DNA of 64,000 nt, from positions 150,950 to 214,949 of the forward strand of contig JBBHKE010002217.1 of NCBI GenBank assembly GCA_037447655.1. The letters run 5' to 3'. Both the position numbers and the translations under genes were made by a program. Shown one piece after another: positions 1 through 10,606 of the stretch (position 1 is the stretch's first letter; every line of letters begins with the position of its first letter). This DNA comes from Zygnema cylindricum (taxonomy: Eukaryota; Streptophyta; Zygnematophyceae; Zygnematales; Zygnemataceae). The notes under the pieces were generated by a model, which ran no database searches, had not been told where the DNA came from, and saw only the letters and a list, made by a program, of their open reading frames with translations.

Positions 1-1124
1 ACCCTCAATGAAAATGATTAATTATGAGAAATGATATTTTATTTTTGGAAAATACATATTCGTTTGATGGAGAGATGTGGAAGATGGAGATTCGACGTTT
101 GGGGGAGAGAGATCCGGAAGGTGGAGTTGTGACATGTGGTGGAGAGATCCAAATTTTGTGGATCGATGATTGTTGAAAATTGGAGTTGTAATGTAGATTT
201 TGAGTTGTTGGAAATTTTTGCGAAATGTGACATTATTAGAATTTTTGGAAAATACTATTTTGTATATGAATTTTTATGGGAAATTTTGGGATTTGATAGT
301 TTATGAAAAGAAAAAAAAATATTATTGAAATCTAGATTTGTTATAATGAGGTAGGAATTATTTGAGCGAGGATATATTATTAGTGTGACCTTTTGGCTTT
401 AATTTTTAGTTGATTTGTGATAGAATTTTGGGAATGTAAATCCGGATTTAGATATTGGAAGGAATTATTTTTGTTGTAATCGGAAGATGAAATCATATAT
501 ATATTATGTATTATGAAATCTGGATGGTATGTGGAGTTAGCGGAAGCGATGGTGGAACAAGTGAGAAAATTCTGGCGGAGGCATTTGGCGGATTCAAATG
601 GAGGAGGCAGCTGAAGGTGACACATTATCTAGTGGACCGTACATATGCGATGTCGGTTCACTACGTGGACTTATCGACAAGTGACTAAGCAAGTTGTCAC
701 TTATGACGCGGATTTTTGGATGCGTCGGTGTAAATATTTGAAGCATCAATGTTTTGTCTTATTTGAATTAATGATTTAGTGTTGATTAAAATAGTTATAT
801 TTTACGTGATTAATGAGGATATCGACACTTTAATTTATGTGTCGTATTTGCAGACAAGTGTACGCTTACGATTGCTTGACTTTCAGGTGTACGCTTACGA
901 TTAGTTTGATTTAATGACAGTTACGTAATTTACGTTGGTTATTTTGACACTTAGTGATTTGTTAACAGCTCACAAGTGTATATATAGATTTGAGCTTCAT
1001 TAGAATAAATAATCAATGCTGGTTAGTAAAGTGGGGACCAAAGATGTAGTGTTTTAGGGTTGTCAATTAGGTCATGCACTTTGAATGATATAATGATTAT
1101 TTGATTATACTTTTGTTTATGTGT
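1..1124. other. AT-rich stretch without a recognisable gene
   Basis: Only short open frames occur here, none with a recognisable motif. The stretch is AT-rich and ends where the first copy of the 0.86 kb repeat unit begins. I see no RNA gene or coding exon. Confidence 0.5.
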
Positions 1125-1987
1125 GATGCATTTGTGTGTTATTATTTATTTATGTTTTTATATATGTTTGATATGCATTGTTTATGCATTTGTCTTAGGG
1201 TTTGTTTATGTCGATTATTCCATCAAACCTTAGATGTTGTCATAGGGTGTATTTATGTTGATTATTCCATGAAACCCTAGATGTTGTTTGTTGCGTTTGT
1301 GTACGCATATGGAGGATGCATTTCATATGATTGTTCGTCGACCTATTTTTGCTTAGCTTCTTGCATGATAGTTTGGGTTGCTTCTGCGGTCTATTTTAGA
1401 CCAAAGAACAACACTTTTTTGTATGATTCTTCATTTATTAATTTTATAAATTTCCAGCTCATTTTAAATTTTATTTTTAACATCATTTACCAACTCTATT
1501 CTTCTGCATTTATCACACTTTTTTTTTCATTCTTTTATTCTTTTCCACCTGAACCCTGATTTTTGTTTCATGTTTGACGTTATGTGTGACATCAATCCCA
1601 TTAAGTGGAAAGCGGGCGCCTCTTTGCGCATTACAGAGAGGAAGGTACCCAGTTTGTCCATCCTTTTATTTTTAGGGTTTAATTATTTATATGTAAATAT
1701 AAATCTTTTACTTATTTCGAAATCGTTTTTTGTTTTTTAGGCTAATTATTAAGTCTTATTTGTTGTGATGGAAATCATGGCTGCTTGTTATTTTGAGTTA
1801 TTACATGCTTACTTTGCAAGTTGTATTTTTTTTGTTATGTTAAGTTATGATTGTTAGAATTGTTTAATTTTTGTTGAATGATATCCGCAGAAAACTCTAC
1901 TTTTCTACAAAAATTCTAAGGAAAATAAAATGATTGTTAGTATTGTTTAATTTTTATTTAATGATATCCGCGGAAAACAACCCTGTC
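1125..1987 (+). repeat. Repeat unit copy 1 (direct tandem pair)
   Basis: This segment recurs almost base for base at 2444-3307, offset by 1319 bases, with one extra T in the second copy. It contains an identical 92-codon hydrophobic frame at 1281-1559 and 2600-2878, which I do not recognise as a protein. It runs directly into a CT tract. A diverged inverted copy lies at 12065-12500 and shares the stretch GGGCGCCTCTTT and GGTACCCAGTTTGTC. The near identity of the direct pair implies a recent duplication or an assembly artefact. Confidence 0.9.
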
Positions 1988-2441
1988 CTTCCTCCCTCCC
2001 CCCCCCCCTCCCTCCCTCTCTCCCTTCTTCCCTCCCTCCCTCCTTCCCTCCCTCTCTCTCTATCTTTCTCTCTCCCTCCCTCCCTCCCTCCCCCACCCTC
2101 TCTCTCCCTCACACTCTCCCCCCTTGCCTCCCGACCTCCCAATATGCCCTCTCTCCCTCCCTCCCTTCTATTTTGTCCTTCCTCCCTCCCTCCCTCTCTC
2201 CCTCCCTCTCTCCCTCACTCTCTCCCTCCCTCCCTCCCTCCCTCCCTCCCAAACACACCACTCTCGCTCCCAATCTGCCAACCCTCCTTCGAAATTTGCC
2301 CTCCCCTCGCACTCTTTCTCGGTCCCTCCATCCATCCCTCCCTCCCTTCCTCCCTCCAATCTGCCCTCCCTCCCTCCCTATCTGCCCTCTTTCCCTCCCT
2401 CCCCTCCCTCTCACCCTACTTCCCTCCTTCCCTCGCTCACT
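1980..2441. repeat. Polypyrimidine (CT) tract 1
   Basis: An almost uninterrupted run of CCCT/CCTT/CTCT on the + strand with interspersed words such as AATCTGCC and CAAACACACC. The long Ser/Pro/Leu and Arg/Gly/Glu frames here are artefacts of the repeat and I do not call them genes. Parts recur at 3417-3850. Confidence 0.9.
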
Positions 2442-2443
2442 CT

Positions 2444-3307
2444 GATGCATTTGTGTGTTATTATTTATTTATGTTTTTATATATGTTTGATATGCATTGT
2501 TTATGCATTTGTCTTAGGGTTTGTTTATGTCGATTATTCCATCAAACCTTAGATGTTGTCATAGGGTGTATTTATGTTGATTATTCCATGAAACCCTAGA
2601 TGTTGTTTGTTGCGTTTGTGTACGCATATGGAGGATGCATTTCATATGATTGTTCGTCGACCTATTTTTGCTTAGCTTCTTGCATGATAGTTTGGGTTGC
2701 TTCTGCGGTCTATTTTAGACCAAAGAACAACACTTTTTTGTATGATTCTTCATTTATTAATTTTATAAATTTCCAGCTCATTTTAAATTTTATTTTTAAC
2801 ATCATTTACCAACTCTATTCTTCTGCATTTATCACACTTTTTTTTTCATTCTTTTATTCTTTTCCACCTGAACCCTGATTTTTGTTTCATGTTTGACGTT
2901 ATGTGTGACATCAATCCCATTAAGTGGAAAGCGGGCGCCTCTTTGCGCATTACAGAGAGGAAGGTACCCAGTTTGTCCATCCTTTTATTTTTAGGGTTTA
3001 ATTATTTATATGTAAATATAAATCTTTTACTTATTTCGAAATCGTTTTTTGTTTTTTAGGCTAATTATTAAGTCTTATTTGTTGTGATGGAAATCATGGC
3101 TGCTTGTTATTTTGAGTTATTACATGCTTACTTTGCAAGTTGTATTTTTTTTTGTTATGTTAAGTTATGATTGTTAGAATTGTTTAATTTTTGTTGAATG
3201 ATATCCGCAGAAAACTCTACTTTTCTACAAAAATTCTAAGGAAAATAAAATGATTGTTAGTATTGTTTAATTTTTATTTAATGATATCCGCGGAAAACAA
3301 CCCTGTC
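2444..3307 (+). repeat. Repeat unit copy 2 (direct tandem pair)
   Basis: This is a near-perfect copy of 1125-1987, so the whole unit (sequence plus CT tract) is tandemly duplicated with a 1319-base period. It contains the same 92-codon frame (2600-2878). The second copy is followed by a longer CT tract. Confidence 0.9.
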
Positions 3308-4612
3308 CCCCTACCTTCCTCCCTCCCCCCCTCTCTCCCTCCCTCCCTTTCTCCCACCCTCCCTCCTTCCCTCCCTCAAACCTCCATCTTTCTCTCTCCC
3401 TCCCTCCCTCCCTCCCTCTCCCTCTCTCTCCCTCACACTCTCCCCCCTTGCCTCCCGACCTCCCAATATGCCCTCTCTCCCTCCCTCCCTCCCATTTTGT
3501 CCTTCCTCCCTCCCTCCCTCTCTCCCTCCCTCTCTCTCTCACTCTCTCCCTCCCTCCTTCCCTCCCTCCCTCCTTCCCTCCCTCCCTCCCTCCCTCCCTC
3601 CCTCCCAAACACACCACTCTCGCTCCCAATCTGCCAACCCTCCTTCGAAATCTGCCCTCCCCTCGCACTCTTTCTCGGTCCCTCCATCCATCCCTCCCTC
3701 CCTTCCTCCCTCCAATCTGCCCTCCCTCCCTCCCCTCGCACTCTTTCTCGGTCCCTCCCTCCATCCCTCCCTCCCTTCCTCCCTCCAATCTGCCCTCCCT
3801 TCCTCCCTATCTGCCCTCTTTCCCTCCCTCCCCTCCCTCCCCTCCCTCCCTCCCACCCTACTTCCCTCCTTCCCTCGCTCACTCCCTTCCTCCCTCTCTC
3901 TTTCACCTTCTCTCTCTCACTCCCTCCCTTTTTGCACATCTATCTCCGCCCTTCCTCCCTCTCTTTCTCCCTCATTTTGTCCCACCCTCTCCCCCTTAAT
4001 CCCAAACTTACCTCTCTTCCTCCTAATCTGCTCACCCATCCTCGCAATCTGGGCACCCCTCACACTATATCTCGGTCCTTCCCTCCATCCCTCCCTCCCT
4101 TCCTCCCAAACTCACCTCTCTCCCTCCCAATCTGCTCACCCTCCCTCCCTCTCTCCCTCCCTCTCTCCCTCCCTTCCTCCCTCCAATCTGCCCTCCCTCC
4201 CTCCATATCTGCCCTCTTTCTCTCCCTCCCCTCCCTCCCTCCCACCCTTCTTCCCTCCTTCCCTCGCTCACTCCCTTCCTCCCTCCCTCTTTCACCCTCT
4301 CTCTCTCACTCCCTCCCTTTTTGCACACCTATCTCCTCCCTTCCTCCCTCCTTTTCTCCCTCCTCTTCTCCATCCCTCCCTCCCTTCCTCCCAAACTCAC
4401 CTCTCTCCCTCCCAATCTCCTCACCCTCCCTCCCTCTCTCCCTCCCTCAATTTATCCCTCCCTCATTTTATCCCTCCCTCATTTTATCCCTCCCTCTCTC
4501 TTTCACCCTTCTCCCTCCCTCCCTCTCTCTAACTCTCTTCTTTTTTGCCCACCTTCTCTCCCCTCCCTTCCGCACTTTCTTTCTCCTTCCCTCTTTCTTT
4601 CCCTCCTCCCTT
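3300..4612. repeat. Polypyrimidine (CT) tract 2
   Basis: About 1.3 kb of CT-rich DNA with internal higher-order repetition: blocks containing CTCACCTCTCTCCCTCC and AATCTGCCCTCCC recur. It ends 45 bases before the Myb/SANT ORF. Its orientation is opposite to the purine tracts at 8338-8608 and 10606-12064. Confidence 0.9.
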
Positions 4613-4656
4613 TTCGGTGATTTAAAAATTGAATTATAATGGTTTGAATAAAAAAG

Positions 4657-5646
4657 ATGGAGTACCACGTAAGCGATCCACCAACTGCTAGTCAATTAAC
4701 ACAAGTAGCAACCCCGGATGATGTTCTAAGGAAAGAGGACTCGGAGAGTGACCGTTGGTCAAAAGAAGCATTAGAGGTCCTTTTGGTCAGTTGGGGCAAA
4801 TTACAACAAGGACCCGGAAGACACTGCACAAAAGAACAGTGGGATAAAATAGTGATTATCGTGAATAAGGTGCCAGCGAGCAAAACTAGGACGTTAGTCT
4901 CGTGTAAACAAAAGGTAAATGAACAAAAGAATAAATACAAAGCACAAGTGACGCAGGAACAAAAGACAGGTGAAAGTCCAGCAGGGTTTTTTTTTAATAT
5001 ATTGGACCCAATTTTACAAGGGAGGTTCGACACGACGGGATTAAAAGGGGGGAGAATGGAGTTCGGTAAAGTTCGAGAGTTGGGGGAGGAAAGGGGAAAA
5101 GAAAACGGGAAGGAAAACAATGAGGTGGATAAGAGAATTGAAAGTTCAAAGAAATTTACAGGAGGGGGTAGACTTGAACACGAGATAGAGGACAATAATG
5201 AGGTAGAGAAAAGCAAAGGAAAATATAGATTCAAGAGTACGGGTCCGTTAAAAGAGCGTGGTGAGCTAGGAAGCATGTATACTCATCCTATAATAGCGGA
5301 TAATTGGTGTCCTAACAAAGGTAGTGAAGAAGAGGAGACAGATAAAATAGAGGAAATGTTGAAGGGGCCTTGTAACAAAGTTGAAGACATATTAACTCCT
5401 GTGATTGGCTCACCCACGAGCTCTAAATCCTCACGTCAACCAAAAAGGCCAGCAGTGGGAAGGCAACCGGCTAGTTGGTGGTTCAATGCGAACTTTGAAG
5501 AAATACCTAACATTTTTGGAACAAAAATAAGGAGAGTGGATGATTATGAGGGAGGTATAGAACAAGATGAAGGGGAAGAACAAATCAATGAATTAGTCGG
5601 GAAAATCACGGGGATCGTTAACGAAGTGGAGCGAAGTGGTAAATAA
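4657..5646 (+). CDS. PIF/Harbinger ORF1, Myb/SANT (trihelix-like) DNA-binding protein, C-terminus disrupted
   Basis: The 329-codon frame opens with a Myb/SANT-like domain at about residues 34-95, with spaced aromatic residues W34, W46 and W62, a TRTLVSCKQK segment and YK at 94-95. An FFFNILDPIL segment follows at 111-120. In PIF/Harbinger elements such a protein accompanies the transposase and helps bind the element ends; here the transposase lies convergently at 8274-7018. The frame stops at TAA (5644-5646). The typical Lys/Glu-rich coiled-coil tail continues in frame past that stop, then is thrown out of frame by a 20-bp tandem duplication (5680-5719). The protein is probably truncated, or spliced in a way I cannot see. 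Confidence 0.72.
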   Translation: MEYHVSDPPTASQLTQVATPDDVLRKEDSESDRWSKEALEVLLVSWGKLQQGPGRHCTKEQWDKIVIIVNKVPASKTRTLVSCKQKVNEQKNKYKAQVTQEQKTGESPAGFFFNILDPILQGRFDTTGLKGGRMEFGKVRELGEERGKENGKENNEVDKRIESSKKFTGGGRLEHEIEDNNEVEKSKGKYRFKSTGPLKERGELGSMYTHPIIADNWCPNKGSEEEETDKIEEMLKGPCNKVEDILTPVIGSPTSSKSSRQPKRPAVGRQPASWWFNANFEEIPNIFGTKIRRVDDYEGGIEQDEGEEQINELVGKITGIVNEVERSGK

Positions 5647-5912
5647 TATATATTACAGGAGAGAGAAGCCAAAAAATCACAAATTGACATAGCAGAGCAC
5701 AAATTGACATAGCAGAGCGGAGACTCGCATTTGAGATTAGATGCAGGGAGGCGGATGATGAGGAGAAAAAGGCGAAAGGAAAGAAAGAGAACGAAAGAGA
5801 AGATCGTTTGTTGTCAATTCGCGAACTGGAGGCACAAACTGAGGCTATGAAGGTCAAAAATGAGGCAATGAAATTAAGGCTGGAATGCCTTAAACATGGT
5901 GTTGATATTTAA
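5647..5912 (+). pseudogene. Frame-shifted coiled-coil tail of Harbinger ORF1
   Basis: Directly after the ORF1 stop an open segment (QEREAKKSQIDIAE) continues in the ORF1 frame. A perfect 20-bp direct repeat beginning CACAAATTGACATAG then occurs twice, at about 5680-5699 and 5700-5719. With a single copy the frame would run on into the charged coiled coil READDEEKKAKGKKENERED and end at TAA near 5912. The duplication is not a multiple of three, so the tail is out of frame. Confidence 0.65.
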
Positions 5913-7017
5913 GAAGAAAAATGGTGAGGTATATTTTTATCCGCTTTCAAATGTTTCACACAAAAAAATTATCGTAACCAACAACAGATAAAACAACATA
6001 TTATTTTTGATGAAAAAAAAGACGCAAATAAAACGGGTGTCAAATGAAATGGGAGTCCAATGAAATGGGAGCCTACTAAAATGTGCGTTATCCTAACAAA
6101 TACTCGTTGTTGAAATGCAGGGATGAAAAAGAGGAAGGCGAGCAATTCAAGAACGGTTATTAAACGAGCAACAATTGTAATATATTTAGAGACAGTCACT
6201 ATATGTGTATATTAGCAATCCAATATATAAACAATGAAATAACGTTACGATATCTAGGATACATACAATCAGCCAAGCAAACACATTAATAAAGTTGGTT
6301 TTATGTTGGATTTGTTTTGTAATCTACTATAGTTTTTTGTTGGATTTGTGTTGTAACCTATTATAGATGATTGATGAGCGATTGATCTAAAATGAGTCAT
6401 ATGTTGCTCTTTATCTAAGACATATATGAGCGTTCACTTGTGTGTTTGTATATCCCCATAGGTTCCTCTAATTTTTTGAACATTCAACAATCTAATCAAA
6501 TGGGTTGAAAACACATTGCATTCAATAATGGAAATAACGTTATTTGTATATGGTTTGTCCGGAGCACGTTGATAGTTGCTTCGTGTAATAGCATAAAAAT
6601 GCGTGCATCTATTACTTTATTGAAATTTTAATAATGTAGTAGATCATTATATGGTATGGAGTTGGCATTTGTTTGTTAATTGTAACCAAACTTCTGTATG
6701 CCCAATCAAGTACGACATACCCAACTGTTAATTAAGTTAGTTGTTATGCATTATATTAATAAAAATTAACGACTCTTTCAAGATGCCTGTTAATAAAAAC
6801 AACACAAAACAACAAGGTACGAGCGATGCATGACAAAGGAACAATGAGACCATATTAAATCCGTTAAAAATATAATTATATGTCGCTGAAATAAATAAAT
6901 CAAGCAACTTAACCCTCAAAAGTCTCTTTCCAATTTTTTTTTTTTGGGTAATATTCAAATGTTTCCAATTGTGAAATAAAAAATATAATTTTTGTAATCG
7001 TAGCAGTTGGAGGAATA
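5913..7017. other. Non-coding interior of the Harbinger element
   Basis: AT-rich sequence between the convergent ORF1 and transposase genes with no conserved frame. The part from about 6732 to 7017 is the 3' flank of the transposase and is repeated at about 9457-9739 beside the truncated copy. Confidence 0.6.
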
Positions 7018-8274
7018 TCATTCATCCACTTCATCATCTTCGGCCACAACATCATCGTCGTTACAAAATTGACGAAATAACGCGTCTCTCACTGTGCTCC
7101 TCCCACCTCGAGAAGGCGGTACCACACCATTTTCAGCATCCGGCATCCGAAATTGCCTCCATCCTACAGGTAATGGCTCCCCGTTAAGAATGATAAAGTT
7201 GTGTAAAACACAACATGCCACAGCAACAGTTGGAACCATTTGCTCCCTAACCGCTATGCCCCTCAATATTTCAAAACGCCCTTTCAAAACGCCGAACGCC
7301 ATCTCTATACGAACCCGCCCAATTGATAATGCTTTATCGAAAGCATTTTTCCTTGCATCTCCATTACCTCTTGCTCTATATCCTTTGATCAAAAAATTGG
7401 ATAATGGATACGCGGCATCCCCAACGATCACAGGCCGAACTCTAGTGCCACTTATTTCCTCAATTGGCTCTCTTAGAATTTGGCAGTTACGTAGACGTGT
7501 GTAGATTGAGGAGGCTTGGAATACCGTGGAGTCATGTGTCGAGCCTGGACGGTCACAAAAAACATCCCAAAATAGAAGACGGTGATCGCATATTGCTTGA
7601 AGAGTCACACTATGCCTTCTAAAACGATCGAAATACTCAAATGCGTTTTCTACTGGTCGCTTAGACAAATAGATGTGCGTCCCATCGATTACTCCGCCAA
7701 TTTGTGATATTCCTGTCAACTCCTTGAAACCATTAATAATTTCTTGTAACTCCGATCCATGCGGCCGTTGAATAAAAGTGGTGTGAAGGGGACCCGCCAG
7801 TACGGAACAACTATCTTCGGTGTAATTCGTGATTGTTGATATTCCTATGCAAAACATTTCTGCTAAAGCCATTAAAGGCGTGTTGTGCGCCAAACGGTGA
7901 AGCACCACAGCACATGCTTTATTGACGTGTATAGCATCTCGATAACTCGTGTGCCTTTTTTGTATGAACGGCGTTAACATGAACACAAACTTCTCGAAAG
8001 TGCGTAGCCCCATGCGAAAATGCCTTTTCCATTGTCTGTCACATTCTTCATGGCCGATATTCAACCATATGGTGTTACAAATATGGTCCCAAAAGCTTGT
8101 AGATCTAGGAAAAATCCACCATCTTCTTCCACTCGAGCGTGAATGTATGCGGTTGTTGATATATTTTCTCCGTCGTTTTTGCAAACGCACTAGTTGTAGT
8201 ATGACGATAAGGTAAGTAAGAATTTTTTTCATTTGGAAAGATTGATGGAGTTCCCGAGATAAAATGGGGTCCAT
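7018..8274 (-). CDS. PIF/Harbinger DDE transposase (HARBI1-like nuclease), full length
   Basis: This 418-residue single-exon protein has the DDE_Tnp_4 layout. An N-terminal region with WW and a helix-turn-helix-like segment (IGISTITNY, 143-151) precedes the catalytic core. The acidic residues are in GGVIDGTHI (D197), VGDAAYPL (D286) and RVRIEMAFGVLKGRF (E324), and the C-terminal HNFIILNGE motif is present. Length fits HARBI1-like enzymes (about 350-450). It is convergent with ORF1 upstream, the usual two-gene content of the superfamily. A purine tract starts about 65 bases beyond its start codon. No frameshift or stop is visible, so the enzyme could be active. I could not identify terminal inverted repeats or a target duplication. 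Confidence 0.93.
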   Translation of the reverse strand: MDPILSRELHQSFQMKKILTYLIVILQLVRLQKRRRKYINNRIHSRSSGRRWWIFPRSTSFWDHICNTIWLNIGHEECDRQWKRHFRMGLRTFEKFVFMLTPFIQKRHTSYRDAIHVNKACAVVLHRLAHNTPLMALAEMFCIGISTITNYTEDSCSVLAGPLHTTFIQRPHGSELQEIINGFKELTGISQIGGVIDGTHIYLSKRPVENAFEYFDRFRRHSVTLQAICDHRLLFWDVFCDRPGSTHDSTVFQASSIYTRLRNCQILREPIEEISGTRVRPVIVGDAAYPLSNFLIKGYRARGNGDARKNAFDKALSIGRVRIEMAFGVLKGRFEILRGIAVREQMVPTVAVACCVLHNFIILNGEPLPVGWRQFRMPDAENGVVPPSRGGRSTVRDALFRQFCNDDDVVAEDDEVDE

Positions 8275-8337
8275 TTTAACAATGGATAATGCTTATAACC
8301 CTGAAAATCAACACAACCACGAAGAGTCATGGTAGGG

Positions 8338-8608
8338 TACATTTAATGGAAGAAATGAGGGATAAAAGAAGGGATGAAGGTAGATTGGTAGGGAGGGAAG
8401 GAGGAAGAGATAGAGGGTTATAAATAAGAGAGGGATGGACGCAAAAAAAGAGGGTTGGGAGAGAGGGAGGAAGGGCTAAAATGAATGAGGAAAGATAGAT
8501 TGGGGGAGAGAGGGAGAGGAGGGAGAGATGGAGGGAGGAGGAGGGTGAGAGAGAGAGAAAGAGGGAGAGAGAAAGAGAGGGAGTGAGGGAGGGAGGGAGA
8601 GAGAGAGC
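8338..8608. repeat. Polypurine (GA) tract after the transposase start
   Basis: GA-rich run on the + strand, i.e. CT-rich in the direction of the transposase gene. It mirrors the CT tract that precedes ORF1 at 3300-4612. Confidence 0.85.
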
Positions 8609-9456
8609 ATAGATGTCTTATTAATACAAATTCTGACATTTTTACGGAATTTTGTTATTTATTAAAGATTTTGAATCTGTCTTTAAATGCGTATACTTTT
8701 TGTACGGATAAAACGTAAAAATAAAACGTATAGATATAATGTACGAAAATTTAAAAAAAGAGTCGTTTCATTTCCTTGCGCGAAGTTTAGAAAGAAATTT
8801 GTATGGTTCATCGAAGCCGCCATTGAATCCGCCACTGAAGGCTTGATTGAAGCCGCACTTCAAGGTTCCACAAACTTTTTCACAAGTAGCCATGCCTCGG
8901 CCTCGAGGATGAGTGTGGGACCATATTAAAGGTCCGAACGGTGGGCAGCTTGGGGACAACAAATCGTGCATTTGTATTTACTGTATTGTAGTTTTAGTGC
9001 TTCAATTCTGACTGTATCATTATTAAATGTTGACATACATAAATGGATGTTTTTTCTTTAATTGTGATTTTGTCATAACTCAATTTTGTCATTCAAAAAT
9101 AGTTATTTTGTCTTCAGTTGTAAATTTTTGAATGTTGACATGTTGTAATATGGGCAAGCGCGGGCAGGCATCGACATGGCGCCGAGAAGATGACGGCGCT
9201 TACAGGGCTTTCTTTGCCTTGGCGCTGGCGATGAGTTCAGTGCCGAGGCAGTCTGGACGCTGGCGACGACACAGTCTCATCGTTGCTTGATGGTTCAACG
9301 TCCAACGAAACACAATGTCGTCGCTAGTTTTTGTTTATAACTATTGAAATTTTGTTTAGGTTGTCGTCGTATTTTTAGTTGTTGCTTAAATGTTTTAATA
9401 TTTCGTGATTATTAATTTTAGTATAAAGTCAAAGAAGGTCAACGCATTTTTAATTT
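8609..9456. other. Spacer between the two transposase copies
   Basis: No recognisable gene. At 8800-8900 there are short iterations of GAAGCCGCC-like words, giving FNGGF-type residues on the - strand. A GC-richer patch lies at 9150-9310. Homology with the first transposase locus begins abruptly near 9457. Confidence 0.5.
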
Positions 9457-10606
9457 AAGTTAGTTGTTATGCATTATATTAATAAAAATTAACGACTCTT
9501 TCAAGATGCCTGTTAATAAAAACAACACAAAACAACAAGGTACGAGCGATGCATGACAAAGGAACAATGAGACCATATTAAATCCGTTAAAATATAATTA
9601 TATGTCGGTGAAAGAAATAAATGAAGCAACTTAACCCTCAAAAGTCTCTTTCCAATTTTTTTTTTTTTGGTAATATTCAAATGTTTCCAATTGTGAAATA
9701 AAAAATCAAATTTTCATAATCGTAGCAGTTGGAGGAATATCATTCATCCACTTCATCATCTTCGGCCACAACATCATCGTCATTACAGAATTGACAAAAT
9801 AACGCGTCTCTCACTGTGCTCCTCCCAACTCGAGAAGGCGGTACCACACCGTTTTCAGCATCCGGCATCCGAAATTGCCTCCATCCTACAGGTAATGGCT
9901 CCCCGTTAAGAATGATAAAGTTGTGTAAAACACAACATACCACAGCAACAGTTGGAACCATTTGCTCCCTAACCGCTATGCCCCTCAATATTTCAAACCG
10001 CCCTTTCAAAACGCCGAACGCCATCTCTATACGAACCCGCCCAATCGATAATGCTTTATCGAAAGCATTTTTCCTTGCATCTCCATTAGCTCTTGCTCTA
10101 TATCCTTTGATCAAAAAATTGGATAATGGATACGCGGCATCCCCAACCATCACAGGCCGAACTGTAGTGCCACTTATTTCCTCAATTGGCTCTCTTAGAA
10201 TTTGGCAGTTACGTAGACGTGTGTAGATTGAGGAGGCTTGGAATACCGTGGAGTCGTGTGTCGAGCCTGGACGGTCACAAAAAACATCCCAAAATAGAAG
10301 ACGGTGATCGCATATTGCTTGAAGAGTCACACTATGCCTTCTAAAACGATCGAAATACTCAAATGCGTTTTCTACTGGTCGCTTAGACAAATAGATGTGC
10401 GTCCCATCGATTACTCCGCCAATTTGTGATATTCGTGTCAACTCCTTGAAACCATTAATAATTTCTTGTAACTCCGATCCATGCGGCCGTTGAATAAAAG
10501 TGGTGTGAAGTGGACCCGCCAGTACGGAACAACTATCTTCGGTGTAATTCGTGATTGTTGATATTCCTATGCAAAACATTTCTGCTAAAGCCATTAAAGG
10601 CGTGTT
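9457..10606 (-). pseudogene. Truncated PIF/Harbinger transposase copy
   Basis: The - strand encodes residues 131-418 of the transposase at 8274-7018 (coding part 9740-10606), plus about 280 bases of its 3' flank, with few differences. Visible replacements include TGISQ to TRISQ, VRPVIV to VRPVMV and GRSTV preceded by V instead of G. All three catalytic acids are still present. Homology ends at NTPLMALAEM, where the sequence passes straight into a GA tract. The first 130 residues are therefore missing and the frame continues into low-complexity Pro/Ser/Leu codons. The offset between copies is 2722-2725 bases. The protein is presumably not functional. Confidence 0.88.

Noticed and set aside
1934-4639. 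Long Ser/Pro/Leu-rich frames on + and Arg/Gly/Glu-rich frames on -
   Set aside because: They arise from CT/GA tracts that are open in several frames at once. There is no amino-acid conservation beyond the repeat.
5641-5909. Idea that TAA and TAG are sense codons here, as in some ulvophyte algae
   Set aside because: YGGT, metallothionein, FIP2-like and phosphatase-like genes all end at TAG or TAA exactly where their families end. The ORF1 and esterase stops are better explained as local lesions.
7094-8215. + strand frames opposite the transposase
   Set aside because: They are complementary-strand shadows of the conserved transposase frame. One repeats in the truncated copy only because the DNA does.
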